64,000 bases of DNA from JABCZS01 sp041660525 (GCA_041660525.1 JBAZWD010000001.1:62001-126000), one strand, 5' to 3'; positions 16,640-26,312 are shown, counted from the stretch's first letter. Numbers and translations are program-made. The notes: a model not told the origin generated them from the letters alone.

Positions 16640-17227
16640 ATGAGCCCTTTAATACTCGCTGCGATGTTTTTATTGGATACTGCATTTACTTTTTTAATTT
16701 TAGCGGTACTGTTGCGTATTATTTTACAACTGATCCGCGCGGACTTTTATAATCCTATGAGCCAAATGGTGATTAAAGCCAGTAATTTTTTAATTTTACC
16801 GATGCGCCGTATTATTCCTGCGTATTATGGAATAGATTGGGCCAGTGTTGTGATCTTAATTGTTTTAGCTTTTTTAAAGCAAGGTTTATTAATTTTATTA
16901 ACGACTGGGATTTGGGTCAGTAATGCTGGGTTAATGCTATTAGGCATGGCTGATATTTTTGATATGGTTTTTTATATTTATTTATTTGCGCTGATTGCAA
17001 TCGCTGTCAGTAGTTGGCTGAATCCTACTGCAGTTAATCCTTTAATTCAAATTGCATCTCAATTAACAGCGCCTTTATTAAATAAAATCCGCCAATGGGC
17101 GCCGATCATCGGCGGATTTGATATATCACCGTTAATATTCACGGTGATATTGGTTTTATTTAATATTCTTGTGATTCAAGTGCTCAGTTATCAAGGTGTA
17201 ACATTGGTTGAACGTTTAAGTAAATAA
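16640..17227 (+). CDS. YggT-family membrane protein
   Basis: 195-residue integral membrane protein with two YggT repeats, each with hydrophobic helices and a conserved motif (FYNPMSQMVIKASNFLILPMR in part, and LNPTAVNPLIQIASQLTAPL). Family members sit beside proC in many proteobacteria; function is poorly defined. AAGGA lies before ATG. The last 37 bp overlap convergent nhaA. Confidence 0.9.
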   Translation: MSPLILAAMFLLDTAFTFLILAVLLRIILQLIRADFYNPMSQMVIKASNFLILPMRRIIPAYYGIDWASVVILIVLAFLKQGLLILLTTGIWVSNAGLMLLGMADIFDMVFYIYLFALIAIAVSSWLNPTAVNPLIQIASQLTAPLLNKIRQWAPIIGGFDISPLIFTVILVLFNILVIQVLSYQGVTLVERLSK

Positions 17228-18351
17228 TAACTGATCAAACCTGAAAGCAAAGAGCCCACTAAAATACCCAATTTACTTTCATCAAAATAAGTAATATTGA
17301 CATCTTGGAAAGCTAATGAGGCGATAAATAAACTCATGGTAAATCCAATGCCACATAAGGTTGCGCCTGCATAAAGCATGACCCAATTAGTGCCACGTAA
17401 CATTTGCGCAATACCTAATTTAATCGCAGCACCCGCAAATAAAAACACACCGATTTGCTTACCGAGCAACAAGCCTAGCGCAATACCTAAGGTAATCGGA
17501 TTTAATAAGTCATTCCATGTGCTACCCGCAAATGAAAGACCTGCATTGGTAAATGCAAACACGGGGACAACAAAATAAACAACCCAAGGTTGTAAAATAT
17601 GTTCTAAATGCAACATGGGGGATGCTGTCGCATCATCTTTACCGCGATGAGGAATCATTAGTCCTAATGCTACGCCCGCTAACGTTGCATGAATGCCCGA
17701 TTTTAAAACAAAAAACCACATTAAAACACCGAGCAATACATAAGGTGTTAATACTTTTACTTTTAAGCGATTTAATATAAACAACGCTGCTAAGCATGCG
17801 AGCGATAAGAACATTGATAAATAAGATAATTCTGATGTATAAAAAATAGCAATCACGATGATTGCACCAATATCGTCAAAAATGGCAAGTGCTAATAAAA
17901 ATGCGCGCAATGCGCGGGGAATGCGTGGACCTAATAACGCTAATACACCTAATACAAAAGCGATGTCGGTTGCAACAGGAATTGCCCAACCTTGCATATA
18001 AATACTATCGCCCCAGTTAAATAGTGTATAAATTACCGCGGGAACTATCATACCGCCTAAAGCGCCGATCGCGGGTAATGCGACTTGGGACGGTTTTGAT
18101 AAATCGCCTTCTAAAAATTCGCGTTTAACCTCTATGCCGATGAGTAAGAAAAATAAAGCCATTAAACCATCGTTAATCCATAAGGTTAGGGGTTTAATAA
18201 GACTAAAATCACCCATCTTAATGCTAAAAGGCATATTGAGCATATTAAGATAGGTTTCTAAAAATGGTGAATTCGCAAAAATTAAAGCTAAAATTGCAGC
18301 GCCGAATAATAAGCCGCCGCCTAGGAGTTCACGTTTTCTATTGCTATCCAT
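17191..18351 (-). CDS. nhaA: Na+/H+ antiporter NhaA
   Basis: Inner-membrane antiporter for pH and sodium homeostasis, 386 aa, about twelve hydrophobic helices. Functional acids are D129 in VATDIAFVLG and the pair D159-D160 in LAIFDDIGAI, corresponding to D133 and D163-D164 of E. coli. VPVFAFTNAGL is also conserved. Ends within the convergent yggT gene (37-bp overlap), so no terminator separates them. Confidence 0.96.
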   Translation of the reverse strand: MDSNRKRELLGGGLLFGAAILALIFANSPFLETYLNMLNMPFSIKMGDFSLIKPLTLWINDGLMALFFLLIGIEVKREFLEGDLSKPSQVALPAIGALGGMIVPAVIYTLFNWGDSIYMQGWAIPVATDIAFVLGVLALLGPRIPRALRAFLLALAIFDDIGAIIVIAIFYTSELSYLSMFLSLACLAALFILNRLKVKVLTPYVLLGVLMWFFVLKSGIHATLAGVALGLMIPHRGKDDATASPMLHLEHILQPWVVYFVVPVFAFTNAGLSFAGSTWNDLLNPITLGIALGLLLGKQIGVFLFAGAAIKLGIAQMLRGTNWVMLYAGATLCGIGFTMSLFIASLAFQDVNITYFDESKLGILVGSLLSGLISYYLLKRSTNVTP

Positions 18352-18400
18352 TAAAGCGCTCCGTTAAACAAGGGAAAAGACTAATTGTATCATAAGGATA

Positions 18401-19303
18401 TTAGGATACCCAATCTTGGGCAGGTAAGTATGTTTGATATAACTCAGCTTCAGGCGAGCCGGGTTCAGGTTGGTATTGATAATGCCAATGCACAACCGGT
18501 GGCAAAGACATTAGAATAGATTCTGTACGGCCGCCGCTTTGTAAACCAAATAAAGTGCCGCGATCGTAAACTAAATTAAATTCTACGTAGCGACCCCGAC
18601 GGTAACATTGGAACGCTCGTTCTCTTTCTCCGAAAGTTCTCTTTTTGTTCTTATTTAAAATAGGTACATAAGCGCCTAAGAAGTTATCTCCTAGGGCTTG
18701 TGTAAAAGAAAAGCAGCGCTCAAATTCCCATTCGTTTAAATCATCAAAAAATAGACCACCAATTCCGCGAGCTTCTTGGCGATGTTTAATATAAAAATAA
18801 TCATCACACCATTTTTTAAAGCGAGAGTACACATTTTCGCCATAAGGTTCGCATAAAGTTCTTGCTGTTTGGTGCCAATGTACGCAATCTTCTCTATTTG
18901 GATAATAAGGAGTTAAATCAAAACCACCGCCAAACCACCAAACAGGCGCTTGATTGGGTTTCTCCGCTATAAAGAATCGCACATTCATATGTGTTGTTGG
19001 CACATAAGGATTATGAGGGTGTAAAACTAGGGACACGCCTAAAGCCTGAAAACTGCAACCGGCCAATTCTGGACGCGCTAGTGTGGCCGCTTTTGGCAAT
19101 TCATTCCCATACACATGAGAAAAGTTAACCCCACCTTGTTCAATAACATTGCCTTGAATAACGCGGGTACGGCCACCGCCACCTAATTCTCGCTTCCAAT
19201 CATCTTGAATGAATGTTTTGCCATCAATAGCTTCGATGCCATGACAAATGGAGTCTTGTAACTTAAGAAAATAGTTTTTAATGGTATCTAGAGGTATTTG
19301 CAT
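18401..19303 (-). CDS. hemF: Aerobic coproporphyrinogen III oxidase
   Basis: Oxygen-dependent decarboxylation of coproporphyrinogen III to protoporphyrinogen IX in heme synthesis. 300 aa as in E. coli. Motifs: GGGGRTRVIQG, WWFGGGFDLTPYYP, HWHQTA, FFDDLNEWEFERC and RGRYVEFNLVYDRGTLFGLQ. Cytoplasmic. An ordinary core gene; the ankyrin protein gene lies 41 bp upstream on the same strand. Confidence 0.97.
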   Translation of the reverse strand: MQIPLDTIKNYFLKLQDSICHGIEAIDGKTFIQDDWKRELGGGGRTRVIQGNVIEQGGVNFSHVYGNELPKAATLARPELAGCSFQALGVSLVLHPHNPYVPTTHMNVRFFIAEKPNQAPVWWFGGGFDLTPYYPNREDCVHWHQTARTLCEPYGENVYSRFKKWCDDYFYIKHRQEARGIGGLFFDDLNEWEFERCFSFTQALGDNFLGAYVPILNKNKKRTFGERERAFQCYRRGRYVEFNLVYDRGTLFGLQSGGRTESILMSLPPVVHWHYQYQPEPGSPEAELYQTYLPAQDWVS

Positions 19304-19344
19304 AGAAACATCTTAAAAACTAAGTCCTTGATTGTCAATCATCA

Positions 19345-20844
19345 TTACCCAAATACAGAAGCCGTTTTAATCGCATGGAATTGTTGTAAGTTATGTATAA
19401 CTTCCTTAACAGCTCTTTTGCCTGTTTTGTTATTCCAATGTTCTGTACAACGATTTCCTACAGCCCCAGCGATTAGCGCAACAGGAATCACCGCTGGGAT
19501 CACCGCTAATTCAACAGATTTCAGGGCACCAAAAGATACTACGGCTAACAAAGCTGCTTCAAAGCTTACACCCGCGACTACCGTAATAATCCCAGCGCCT
19601 GATAGCACAAGGCCTATTGTTAACACAGCCCAAAAGCCGCGCCAGAGCCATTTTTTTAATGCGGGATTTTCAGATAAAGCACTTAGATTTGCATACATTT
19701 GCATTTTATAAGCATAAATCAAGCCATCGATATCGTATAATTTCTCCTGTTGTGCGCTATCACAAAATTTTCTAATTATTGCATTTGTACGATCTTCCAT
19801 TATGAGCAAATGATTTTCATTTTTTTCAATAAGCGGATCACTTAAATTTTTAGTCTTTCTATCTGCTAGCACAGATCGAGCTTGCGCAATTAAAATCGCC
19901 AAACTTTTAATACTACTTTCGAGCATCGCTAATTGATTCTGTAAGTTATAAAATTTTTGTTGCTCTTCTATCTTGGCTTCGGCTAATGCTTTCGCAGTAA
20001 TATTTTTTTTAGCTTGCGCAATATAACTTAACGCTTTATCTAAACCCACTACATTTTTTACATTAGTGAATTTTTCCATAAACGGTTCGAGCGTCAGTGG
20101 CACAAAATCATTAGATAATCTTTTGTTTAATTCTTGATATGCACCACCTGTAAGCTCTACGCTCGCTCCATAACGCTGTGCATAGTCAGCAAAATTCATA
20201 CCATTAACTCGAATTACTCGATTTGCACCTTTTGCTAATAAATAATCTACCATATCTAAGTTGCTCGTAGCAGCAGCTAAAAATATTGGTGGATACAGCT
20301 GATCGTTGGGTGGATTAATGGTGAGTGGATTAATGATTGCTAGATTATTATTTTCTAGAAATAGCCGCGCCGCAGTAAAATGTTCTTGCTCTAACGCGAG
20401 GTGCAGTGCAGTAGATCCACTTACGTAATTAAAGCCATTAATTTCTTTATTGTTTAATCCGACTTCTTGCTTTTGTTCAAGCGTCTTAACTTGGATAGTT
20501 TCTGCTAGCAACACCTGAGGTTCAGAAGTATTACGTAATAAAAAATCAAGGATTTCAACATGACCACTTTTCGCAGCCAGTTGTAATGGTGTGAGTTCAA
20601 CAAAACTTTTCCCGTCATAAAGTCTAATTTTTAATTTATTAAAATTTTCGCCAAATTGCTCTTTTATTTTCGACGCTGCATGACAATCTTCATCAGCTGA
20701 CCAGAACGGTCTAAATTTGGTTAGTGCTTCAGAAAATTTATTGGAATCACCGTCAATAATTGCATCAACTAGCTGATTATAAAGTCCTTCCTGAAGAGTT
20801 ATAAATTCTCCACGGCCTGCAAGAACTTTGTATTTTTTTCGCAT
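19345..20844 (-). CDS. Ankyrin-repeat protein with C-terminal membrane segments
   Basis: 499 aa. Three ankyrin repeats are visible: TPLQLAAKSGHVEILDFLL (about 85-103), GSTALHLALEQEHFTAARLF (143-162) and PIFLAAATSNLDMVDYLLAK (186-205). Residues about 270-340 are helical and coiled-coil-like, and about 400-465 carry two or three hydrophobic helices. No N-terminal signal peptide. AGAGGTG stands before ATG 20844. Such ankyrin plus membrane-anchor proteins are common among Dot/Icm effectors of Legionellales; that role is inference, as no secretion genes are in the window. Confidence 0.85.
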   Translation of the reverse strand: MRKKYKVLAGRGEFITLQEGLYNQLVDAIIDGDSNKFSEALTKFRPFWSADEDCHAASKIKEQFGENFNKLKIRLYDGKSFVELTPLQLAAKSGHVEILDFLLRNTSEPQVLLAETIQVKTLEQKQEVGLNNKEINGFNYVSGSTALHLALEQEHFTAARLFLENNNLAIINPLTINPPNDQLYPPIFLAAATSNLDMVDYLLAKGANRVIRVNGMNFADYAQRYGASVELTGGAYQELNKRLSNDFVPLTLEPFMEKFTNVKNVVGLDKALSYIAQAKKNITAKALAEAKIEEQQKFYNLQNQLAMLESSIKSLAILIAQARSVLADRKTKNLSDPLIEKNENHLLIMEDRTNAIIRKFCDSAQQEKLYDIDGLIYAYKMQMYANLSALSENPALKKWLWRGFWAVLTIGLVLSGAGIITVVAGVSFEAALLAVVSFGALKSVELAVIPAVIPVALIAGAVGNRCTEHWNNKTGKRAVKEVIHNLQQFHAIKTASVFG

Positions 20845-20912
20845 AATAATTCACCTCTGATTTGGTATGTAGTCATCATAATATCGTCGACTAGGAACCA
20901 AACTTAAATATT

Positions 20913-21596
20913 TTAATTTAATAAAGAAGGATTATCTGAAAATACACTGCAAACACCCTTATTAAATAAGGTTGCGGCAAGGGAAGGGTCATTGACAGTA
21001 AATGCTAAAATTTTATAACCCTTATTGTTTATAGAGGTCACAAGTTCTTGCGTTAACATGGGATAATAAAGACTTAAGGCGTAAAGCGGTAATTCTGGTA
21101 GTGCTTGATCCACATCCGACCAATTATCCGCAACTAAACCTAATTTAAATTCTGGCGCGTGTGTATGTAGCGTTTTTAAGGCTTCTAATTCTGAGCTTGA
21201 AAATAGAATATTATTTGGATGATAAACTTCAAATTGCTTTAAAATATCTAAAGTAATTAATGCTGTTTGCTCGGCAAAATCTTTTGTGGTTTTTAATTCA
21301 ATATTTAAACTCAAACCTAAATCCGCGCAACACATTAACGCTTCTATTAAAGTAGGGATTTGATCAGCAAAATTTTTGATTTGCGAAAAAGGTGTTTGTT
21401 GCACATTTTGATCTAATCCCAAAATCCGTTTAAACGTATCGTCATGATGAATAATCGCAACATCATCTTGCGTTAGCATCACATCAAATTCCACCCAAGT
21501 TGCGCCGAGTTCATGCGCTTTTTTAAACGCAAGCAAAGTATTCTCTAGTGCAACTTGGCTTGCACCACGATGCGCAATAACTTTAGGCAGATGCAT
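20913..21596 (-). CDS. Glycerophosphodiester phosphodiesterase (UgpQ type)
   Basis: GDPD-family TIM barrel cutting glycerophosphodiesters to glycerol-3-phosphate and an alcohol. Motifs: VIAHRGASQVALENTLLAF with the His-Arg pair, WVEFDVMLTQDDVAIIHHDD with Glu, Asp and His ligands, and LNIELKT. ATG 21596 (MHLPKVIAHRG) is chosen because the family starts there; it overlaps the HslV-like gene by 14 bp. 227 aa, no signal peptide, so probably cytoplasmic. Confidence 0.92.
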   Translation of the reverse strand: MHLPKVIAHRGASQVALENTLLAFKKAHELGATWVEFDVMLTQDDVAIIHHDDTFKRILGLDQNVQQTPFSQIKNFADQIPTLIEALMCCADLGLSLNIELKTTKDFAEQTALITLDILKQFEVYHPNNILFSSSELEALKTLHTHAPEFKLGLVADNWSDVDQALPELPLYALSLYYPMLTQELVTSINNKGYKILAFTVNDPSLAATLFNKGVCSVFSDNPSLLN

Positions 21597-22167
21597 GGGT
21601 TGCTTCTTTAATACTATAAGAAATAAGCGGCAAACCGGTGCTGTCATTAAATTCGGCAGCAGCGACTACGCCTAATTCTGCAATTTCTTTCGCATCTAAT
21701 TTTGGATCATCATATTGCGTAAACATTGCACCTAATGCATATTCATTGCCTGAGCCGTAAGAATAAAAAGATGAAAATTGCTGTATATCACGATACGCGC
21801 CTACTGCAAAAATACCATGCGGATTGATTAATAAAATATCTAAGGTGTTAGTTTCAAATCCTGATTCATCGCTTTTTGATTCAAAAAAATAATCTTCTTT
21901 CAAAGCTTTTTGAAAATCGCGCCAATATAAAAAAATATCTTCCACGCTGCGCAATAACACTTCGCCTTCTTGCTGCGCAAAAAAATGTTTTAATGCATTA
22001 TATCCAGCGGCAGGGCCAGTAATGGCGATGTAGTTTTCCCCAACTTGCATAATTTTGCTGTGGTTCATAACATACTTAGCGGTATTTTTTTCGCCACCCC
22101 ATTTAATCAGTGAATCACAAGCAATTGCAATGTGACCATTTTTACGTACAGCAGTAACCGTAGACAT
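21583..22167 (-). CDS. HslV/proteasome-family protein, stand-alone paralogue
   Basis: 194 aa with an Ntn-hydrolase proteasome fold. MSTVTAVRKNGHIAIACDS aligns with the HslV N-terminus MTTIVSVRRNGHVVIAGDG. Asp17 (counted from residue 2), a lysine four residues beyond the HslV Lys33 position (HSKIMQV) and the loop GSGNEYALGAM (HslV GSGGPYAQAA) are kept, but residue 2, the HslV nucleophile position, is Ser. The true hslV is separate at 45.2 kb, and no HslU partner is adjacent. Function unknown: a stand-alone peptidase or inactive relative. A gene overlap with the phosphodiesterase suggests cotranscription. Confidence 0.8.
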   Translation of the reverse strand: MSTVTAVRKNGHIAIACDSLIKWGGEKNTAKYVMNHSKIMQVGENYIAITGPAAGYNALKHFFAQQEGEVLLRSVEDIFLYWRDFQKALKEDYFFESKSDESGFETNTLDILLINPHGIFAVGAYRDIQQFSSFYSYGSGNEYALGAMFTQYDDPKLDAKEIAELGVVAAAEFNDSTGLPLISYSIKEATHASA

Positions 22168-22186
22168 GTTTTGTTTCCTTTAATTG

Positions 22187-23548
22187 TTAATGATTCTCAT
22201 CGATTAAACGCCTTAGCTGTCCAATCAAATACAACGGTAAAGACAATAATTTATAATGAGCCCTTTGTTGCAACACTGTCATTGTATCTATCAGTGTTAT
22301 CGTTGGGTAGTCACTATTGATGCGTACAGCCAATGGCCACTGCCGCATTCCCATTAATAAGTGTAGCGATTTTAAAGTTCCCGTGCTGCCTGCTTTCACT
22401 TCAATGGGAATCAATTGTTGGCCTTGTTGTAAAATATAATCTACTTCCGCACTTGAATTAGGAATATCTCGATTCCAATAGTAAAGTTCAGGTTCAATAA
22501 AATAAGGATTAAGTGTACGCAGCATTTGCCCAACAAATTGTTCTGCGATTGCACCTTCATACATTAATTGCACCGGCTGTTGTAATTGTTGCATATTAAG
22601 GCCCATAAGATTATGCGTTAAACCCGTATCTAAAAAAATGACTTTAAACGGCGTCGCCTTTTTCCCGCCTGCTAAAGGTATTCCTTGTGCATGATTGCTT
22701 GATACTATATGACAAACACGTGCCGTGCATAATAAATCTAAAGCTTTTTTAAGAATCATACTTGGTATTTCTTTATTCACGCGACTGTAAACAAACTTGC
22801 TGCTTAATTGCCTGGGTACAGAGAATAATACTTCTTCTAAACGATCTTTATTTATACGTTTTGCATATTTATTAAAATCGTCACGATAGGTTGCTAATAA
22901 ATCTTGTTGCACTTGATTAACAGTGATTAAACTTTCCGAGCGTATCCATGCGACAACCGCTGCGGGCAAACCGCCAATTAAAAAATAATCTCTTAAATAA
23001 CCCAATAATTGTTCATGTAGAACTTTAGGGATTTCATCACCCATTTTAAAAGATTCTAAAAACTCCACTAATTTGTCACGGCCGATCGCCAATAAAAATT
23101 CTTCAAATGATAAGGGTTCTAAATGAAAATAATTTATCCGTCCAACCGGCATACTAAAATCATGTTCATTAAGCACAAAATCTAATAAAGAGCCCGCAGC
23201 AATCACAGGCAACTGCGGCAAGTCTTCAGCAAACCAACGCAGCTTAGCTAATAGTTCAGGCACGACTTGAATTTCATCTAGGAATAATAAACACGCCGTC
23301 GGTTCAATTACTTTATTCTGGAGTGCTTCTAATAACAACACGATTTTTTTGACATCATTAGAGACAAATAAACTTTTATATTCTGGGTTTTTCTCAAAAT
23401 TAAGTTCAATTAATTCTAGGCCATTAACGCGTGCAAACTCCCGGACCAAATAAGTCTTTCCCACCTGTCTTGCGCCACGCAAAACCAAGGGTTTTCGGCC
23501 ATCTTGTTGAAACCAAGTTTGGAGTGAATTTAAAGCTATTCTATTCAT
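22187..23548 (-). CDS. AAA ATPase with DUF4143 C-terminal domain (first copy)
   Basis: 453 aa of the AAA_14/DUF4143 family. Walker A GARQVGKT at 25-32, Walker B LLFLDEIQ ending at 94, sensor AAGSLLDF, and a C-terminal nuclease-like block AEVDYILQQ...PIEVKAG (about 366-386) with Asp, Glu and Lys of a PD-(D/E)XK fold. The biological role of this family is not settled. It has its own promoter, whose -10 box almost touches the ATG, and two direct repeats upstream (separate entries). Divergent from uvrD. Confidence 0.9.
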   Translation of the reverse strand: MNRIALNSLQTWFQQDGRKPLVLRGARQVGKTYLVREFARVNGLELIELNFEKNPEYKSLFVSNDVKKIVLLLEALQNKVIEPTACLLFLDEIQVVPELLAKLRWFAEDLPQLPVIAAGSLLDFVLNEHDFSMPVGRINYFHLEPLSFEEFLLAIGRDKLVEFLESFKMGDEIPKVLHEQLLGYLRDYFLIGGLPAAVVAWIRSESLITVNQVQQDLLATYRDDFNKYAKRINKDRLEEVLFSVPRQLSSKFVYSRVNKEIPSMILKKALDLLCTARVCHIVSSNHAQGIPLAGGKKATPFKVIFLDTGLTHNLMGLNMQQLQQPVQLMYEGAIAEQFVGQMLRTLNPYFIEPELYYWNRDIPNSSAEVDYILQQGQQLIPIEVKAGSTGTLKSLHLLMGMRQWPLAVRINSDYPTITLIDTMTVLQQRAHYKLLSLPLYLIGQLRRLIDENH

Positions 23549-23557
23549 ATGACCCAG

Positions 23558-23586
23558 ATTATAACAAAATCACGGGTTGTTTTCAA
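23558..23586 (-). promoter_or_regulatory. Promoter of DUF4143 gene 1
   Basis: Minus-strand TTGAAA (23581-23586), 17 bp, TATAAT (23558-23563). The start site would lie near 23551, only about three bases before ATG 23548, so the mRNA is nearly leaderless; no SD is present. Confidence 0.7.
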
Positions 23587-23616
23587 TATGTAATCAATAA
23601 AATCATGGGTTGTTTT
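23566..23616. repeat. 18-bp direct repeats upstream of DUF4143 gene 1
   Basis: AAAATCACGGGTTGTTTT (23566-23583) and AAAATCATGGGTTGTTTT (23599-23616) differ by one base and start 33 bp apart. The proximal copy fills the promoter spacer. Likely operator sites. Confidence 0.7.
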
Positions 23617-23663
23617 ATTGGTCACGACCTATTGGTTTTAAGCGCATTTACAGGTATCCTATC

Positions 23664-25847
23664 ATGATGATTAACCAGCTTTTAGCCACATTAAACGAAA
23701 AACAACAACAAGCCGTAAGCGCTGCGCCGAATCATCAATTGATTCTGGCCGGGGCGGGTAGTGGTAAGACACGCGTACTCATTCATCGCATTACTTGGCT
23801 GATAGCTACCCAGCACGTTTCACCGCATTCAATATTAGCGGTCACATTTACCAATAAAGCAGCGCAAGAAATGCGCTCGCGCATGGCGGAAGCTTTGCAA
23901 ATGAATGTTTCGCATATGTGGATTGGGACTTTTCATGGTTTAGCGCATCGTTTATTGCGCATTCATTGGCAAGACGCGGGACTGCCAGAAGGATTTCAGA
24001 TTTTAGATAGCGATGATCAATTGCGTTATGTTAAACGCGTAATTAAATCTTTGGAATTAGATGACACACGCTGGAAACCTAAACAAGCGCAAAGTTTTAT
24101 TAATTCAAAAAAAGACGCAGGTTTGCGTCCACAACATATTGAACCTGGATTTGATTTATTTGTAAAAACTCAATTACGTATTTATCAAGAATATGAAAAC
24201 ATTGTAAGACAAGCGGGCGTTGTCGATTTTGCAGAAATTTTATTACGCACGTATGAATTATTGCGTGATAATCCTGCTTTATTAAAACATTACCAAGAAC
24301 GTTTTAAATATATTTTGGTTGATGAGTTTCAAGATACCAATGCAATTCAATATGCATGGTTACGCCAATTAGCAGGAAGCGAAAATTTTCTAACCATCGT
24401 CGGTGATGATGATCAATCGATTTACGGTTGGCGCGGTGCTAAGATTGAAAACATTCATCGCTTTACGCAAGATTTCCCGACGGCACAAGTCACACGTTTA
24501 GAACAAAACTATCGCTCAACACAAACGATCTTAGGCGCATCGAATGCTTTAATTAGTCATAACACTGGCCGTTTAGGCAAAGAGTTATGGACGCAAGATG
24601 GTGAAGGTGAAGATATCGCTGTTTATGAAGCGTTTAACGAAATTGATGAAGCGCATTTTATTACTGCTGAAATTAAAAAATGGGGACAGTTGCATTCTTA
24701 TTCAGACATTGCCATTTTATACCGCTCAAACGCACAATCACGTGTGTTAGAAGAATCTTTAATTCAAGCCAATATTCCTTATCGTATTTACGGTGGCCAG
24801 CGCTTTTTTGAACGTGCAGAAATTAAAGATGCATTGGCTTATTTACGTTTAGTAACCAACGGTCATGATGGCGCAGCATTTGAACGTGTTATAAACTGGC
24901 CTACCCGTGGCATAGGCGAAGCAACCCAAAATTTAATTCGTGAGCAAAGCAGAAGCGCACAACAATCTTTATGGGATGCGGCGCAAGCGATTATTGAACA
25001 AAATCTTTTAGCTGCGCGTGCAGCAAAAGCGTTACAGAATTTTTTAAATTTAATTGCGCAATTACGCGAAACAGTTTGGAATGCTGATAATTTATACGAA
25101 CAAGTCGAAGCGGTGATTAAAGGCAGTGGCTTGATCGAACAATACCGCGCAACTGATCGCGATAAAATGTTATCCCGTTTAGAAAATTTAGAAGAACTCA
25201 TTACTGCTGCAAGACAATACCATCCTGAACATACAGAAGGGTCGCTATTAAATAGCTTTTTAGCCCATGCGGCGCTAGAAGCAGGTGAAGAACAAGCAGA
25301 TGCGCATCAAGCCTGCGTACAAATGATGACGCTACATTCTGCAAAAGGTTTAGAATTTCCATTAGTTTTTATGTGTGGATTAGAAGAAGGTTTATTCCCG
25401 CATCAAATGGCGATCGCTGAACATAAACATGTCGAAGAAGAAAGACGTTTATGTTACGTAGGCATGACCCGCGCGATGAAAAAATTAGTATTAAGTTACG
25501 CACAAACAAGAAGATTCCACGGACGAGAAGCGATGAGCCCGCCCTCGCGTTTTATAAAAGAAATTCCTGAAGAGTTTTTATCAATGGTGCGCATCACCAA
25601 ACCCAAAAATTCCGGTGGTTATCGCACAGTATCCAATTATATACCACCGAGCGCTATTCAAAATGCATGGCCGTTTCAATTAGGCGCACGCGTGCGTCAT
25701 GAAAAATTTTCCGACGGTACAGTTTTGGCTTTTGAAGGTCAAGGCGAACATGCGCGTGTGCAAGTTAATTTTGATCTGTATGGATCTAAATGGTTGGTGT
25801 TGGCTTATGCGAAGTTGGTGGAAGTTAATCAAAGTTGTTATCTTTAA
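23664..25847 (+). CDS. uvrD: DNA helicase II
   Basis: Superfamily 1A 3'-5' helicase for nucleotide excision and mismatch repair. About 727 aa; Walker A LAGAGSGKTRVL (28-39), VDEFQDTN, GDDDQSIYGWRGA, LEQNYRST, TLHSAKGLEFPLVF and YVGMTRAMKKL helicase motifs, and the UvrD C-terminal tail GARVRHEKFSDGTVLAFEGQ. ATG 23664 is used because homologues begin a few residues before LLATLNEKQQQAV; the longer in-frame start is in the intergenic repeats. No clear LexA box is visible. Confidence 0.96.
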   Translation: MMINQLLATLNEKQQQAVSAAPNHQLILAGAGSGKTRVLIHRITWLIATQHVSPHSILAVTFTNKAAQEMRSRMAEALQMNVSHMWIGTFHGLAHRLLRIHWQDAGLPEGFQILDSDDQLRYVKRVIKSLELDDTRWKPKQAQSFINSKKDAGLRPQHIEPGFDLFVKTQLRIYQEYENIVRQAGVVDFAEILLRTYELLRDNPALLKHYQERFKYILVDEFQDTNAIQYAWLRQLAGSENFLTIVGDDDQSIYGWRGAKIENIHRFTQDFPTAQVTRLEQNYRSTQTILGASNALISHNTGRLGKELWTQDGEGEDIAVYEAFNEIDEAHFITAEIKKWGQLHSYSDIAILYRSNAQSRVLEESLIQANIPYRIYGGQRFFERAEIKDALAYLRLVTNGHDGAAFERVINWPTRGIGEATQNLIREQSRSAQQSLWDAAQAIIEQNLLAARAAKALQNFLNLIAQLRETVWNADNLYEQVEAVIKGSGLIEQYRATDRDKMLSRLENLEELITAARQYHPEHTEGSLLNSFLAHAALEAGEEQADAHQACVQMMTLHSAKGLEFPLVFMCGLEEGLFPHQMAIAEHKHVEEERRLCYVGMTRAMKKLVLSYAQTRRFHGREAMSPPSRFIKEIPEEFLSMVRITKPKNSGGYRTVSNYIPPSAIQNAWPFQLGARVRHEKFSDGTVLAFEGQGEHARVQVNFDLYGSKWLVLAYAKLVEVNQSCYL

Positions 25848-25858
25848 CTATGCTACAA

Positions 25859-26197
25859 TCATCGCATCCACTGATCTGCCATTTTAACTGCATCTAAATT
25901 TAATGCTTTAGCAATTTTTAATAACGTTGTACGTTGAGGCATAGCATTGGAATTAAAAAATCGAGATAATGAGGGTTGCGGAATATGCGTCAATGTAGAA
26001 AGATGTGAAATCCCTCCATGCTGAATGACTAATTCTAATAAACTATCTTTGAATGCTCTAATATCTTTTGCAATAGACTCTAAATCATTAAACCGAAGAT
26101 AAGCACCTTCTTGTTTGCCTTGTTGCTGACAATCGTAAATAAGCTCTTGTATAAATGCGTTTGTTAACAATCCAAATATCAATATTAATCTTTTCAT
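25859..26197 (-). CDS. Small HTH (XRE-like) DNA-binding protein
   Basis: About 112 aa. The C-terminal half reads HGGISHLSTLTHIPQPSLSR then FFNSNAMPQRTTLLKIAKAL, a helix-turn-helix of the XRE type where the recognition helix is PQPSLSRFF. The N-terminus is mostly helical. Start is uncertain: ATG 26197 or 26215, neither with a good SD. No toxin gene is adjacent, so it may be an orphan regulator or antitoxin. Convergent with uvrD, 11 bp apart. Confidence 0.7.
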   Translation of the reverse strand: MKRLILIFGLLTNAFIQELIYDCQQQGKQEGAYLRFNDLESIAKDIRAFKDSLLELVIQHGGISHLSTLTHIPQPSLSRFFNSNAMPQRTTLLKIAKALNLDAVKMADQWMR

Positions 26198-26312
26198 CCA
26201 GAAAATATAACACAATGTTAAGCAAACACATCGTTGTTCTAGGAAACAATTTTCTGTACCTATTTAATAAACACTTTTAAAAAAGGCACACGTTGGATTG
26301 ACGGTGCATAAA

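Noticed and set aside
19298..19711. Plus-strand open frame of 137 codons rich in Thr and Ala
   Set aside because: Antisense to the ankyrin gene end and without family features.
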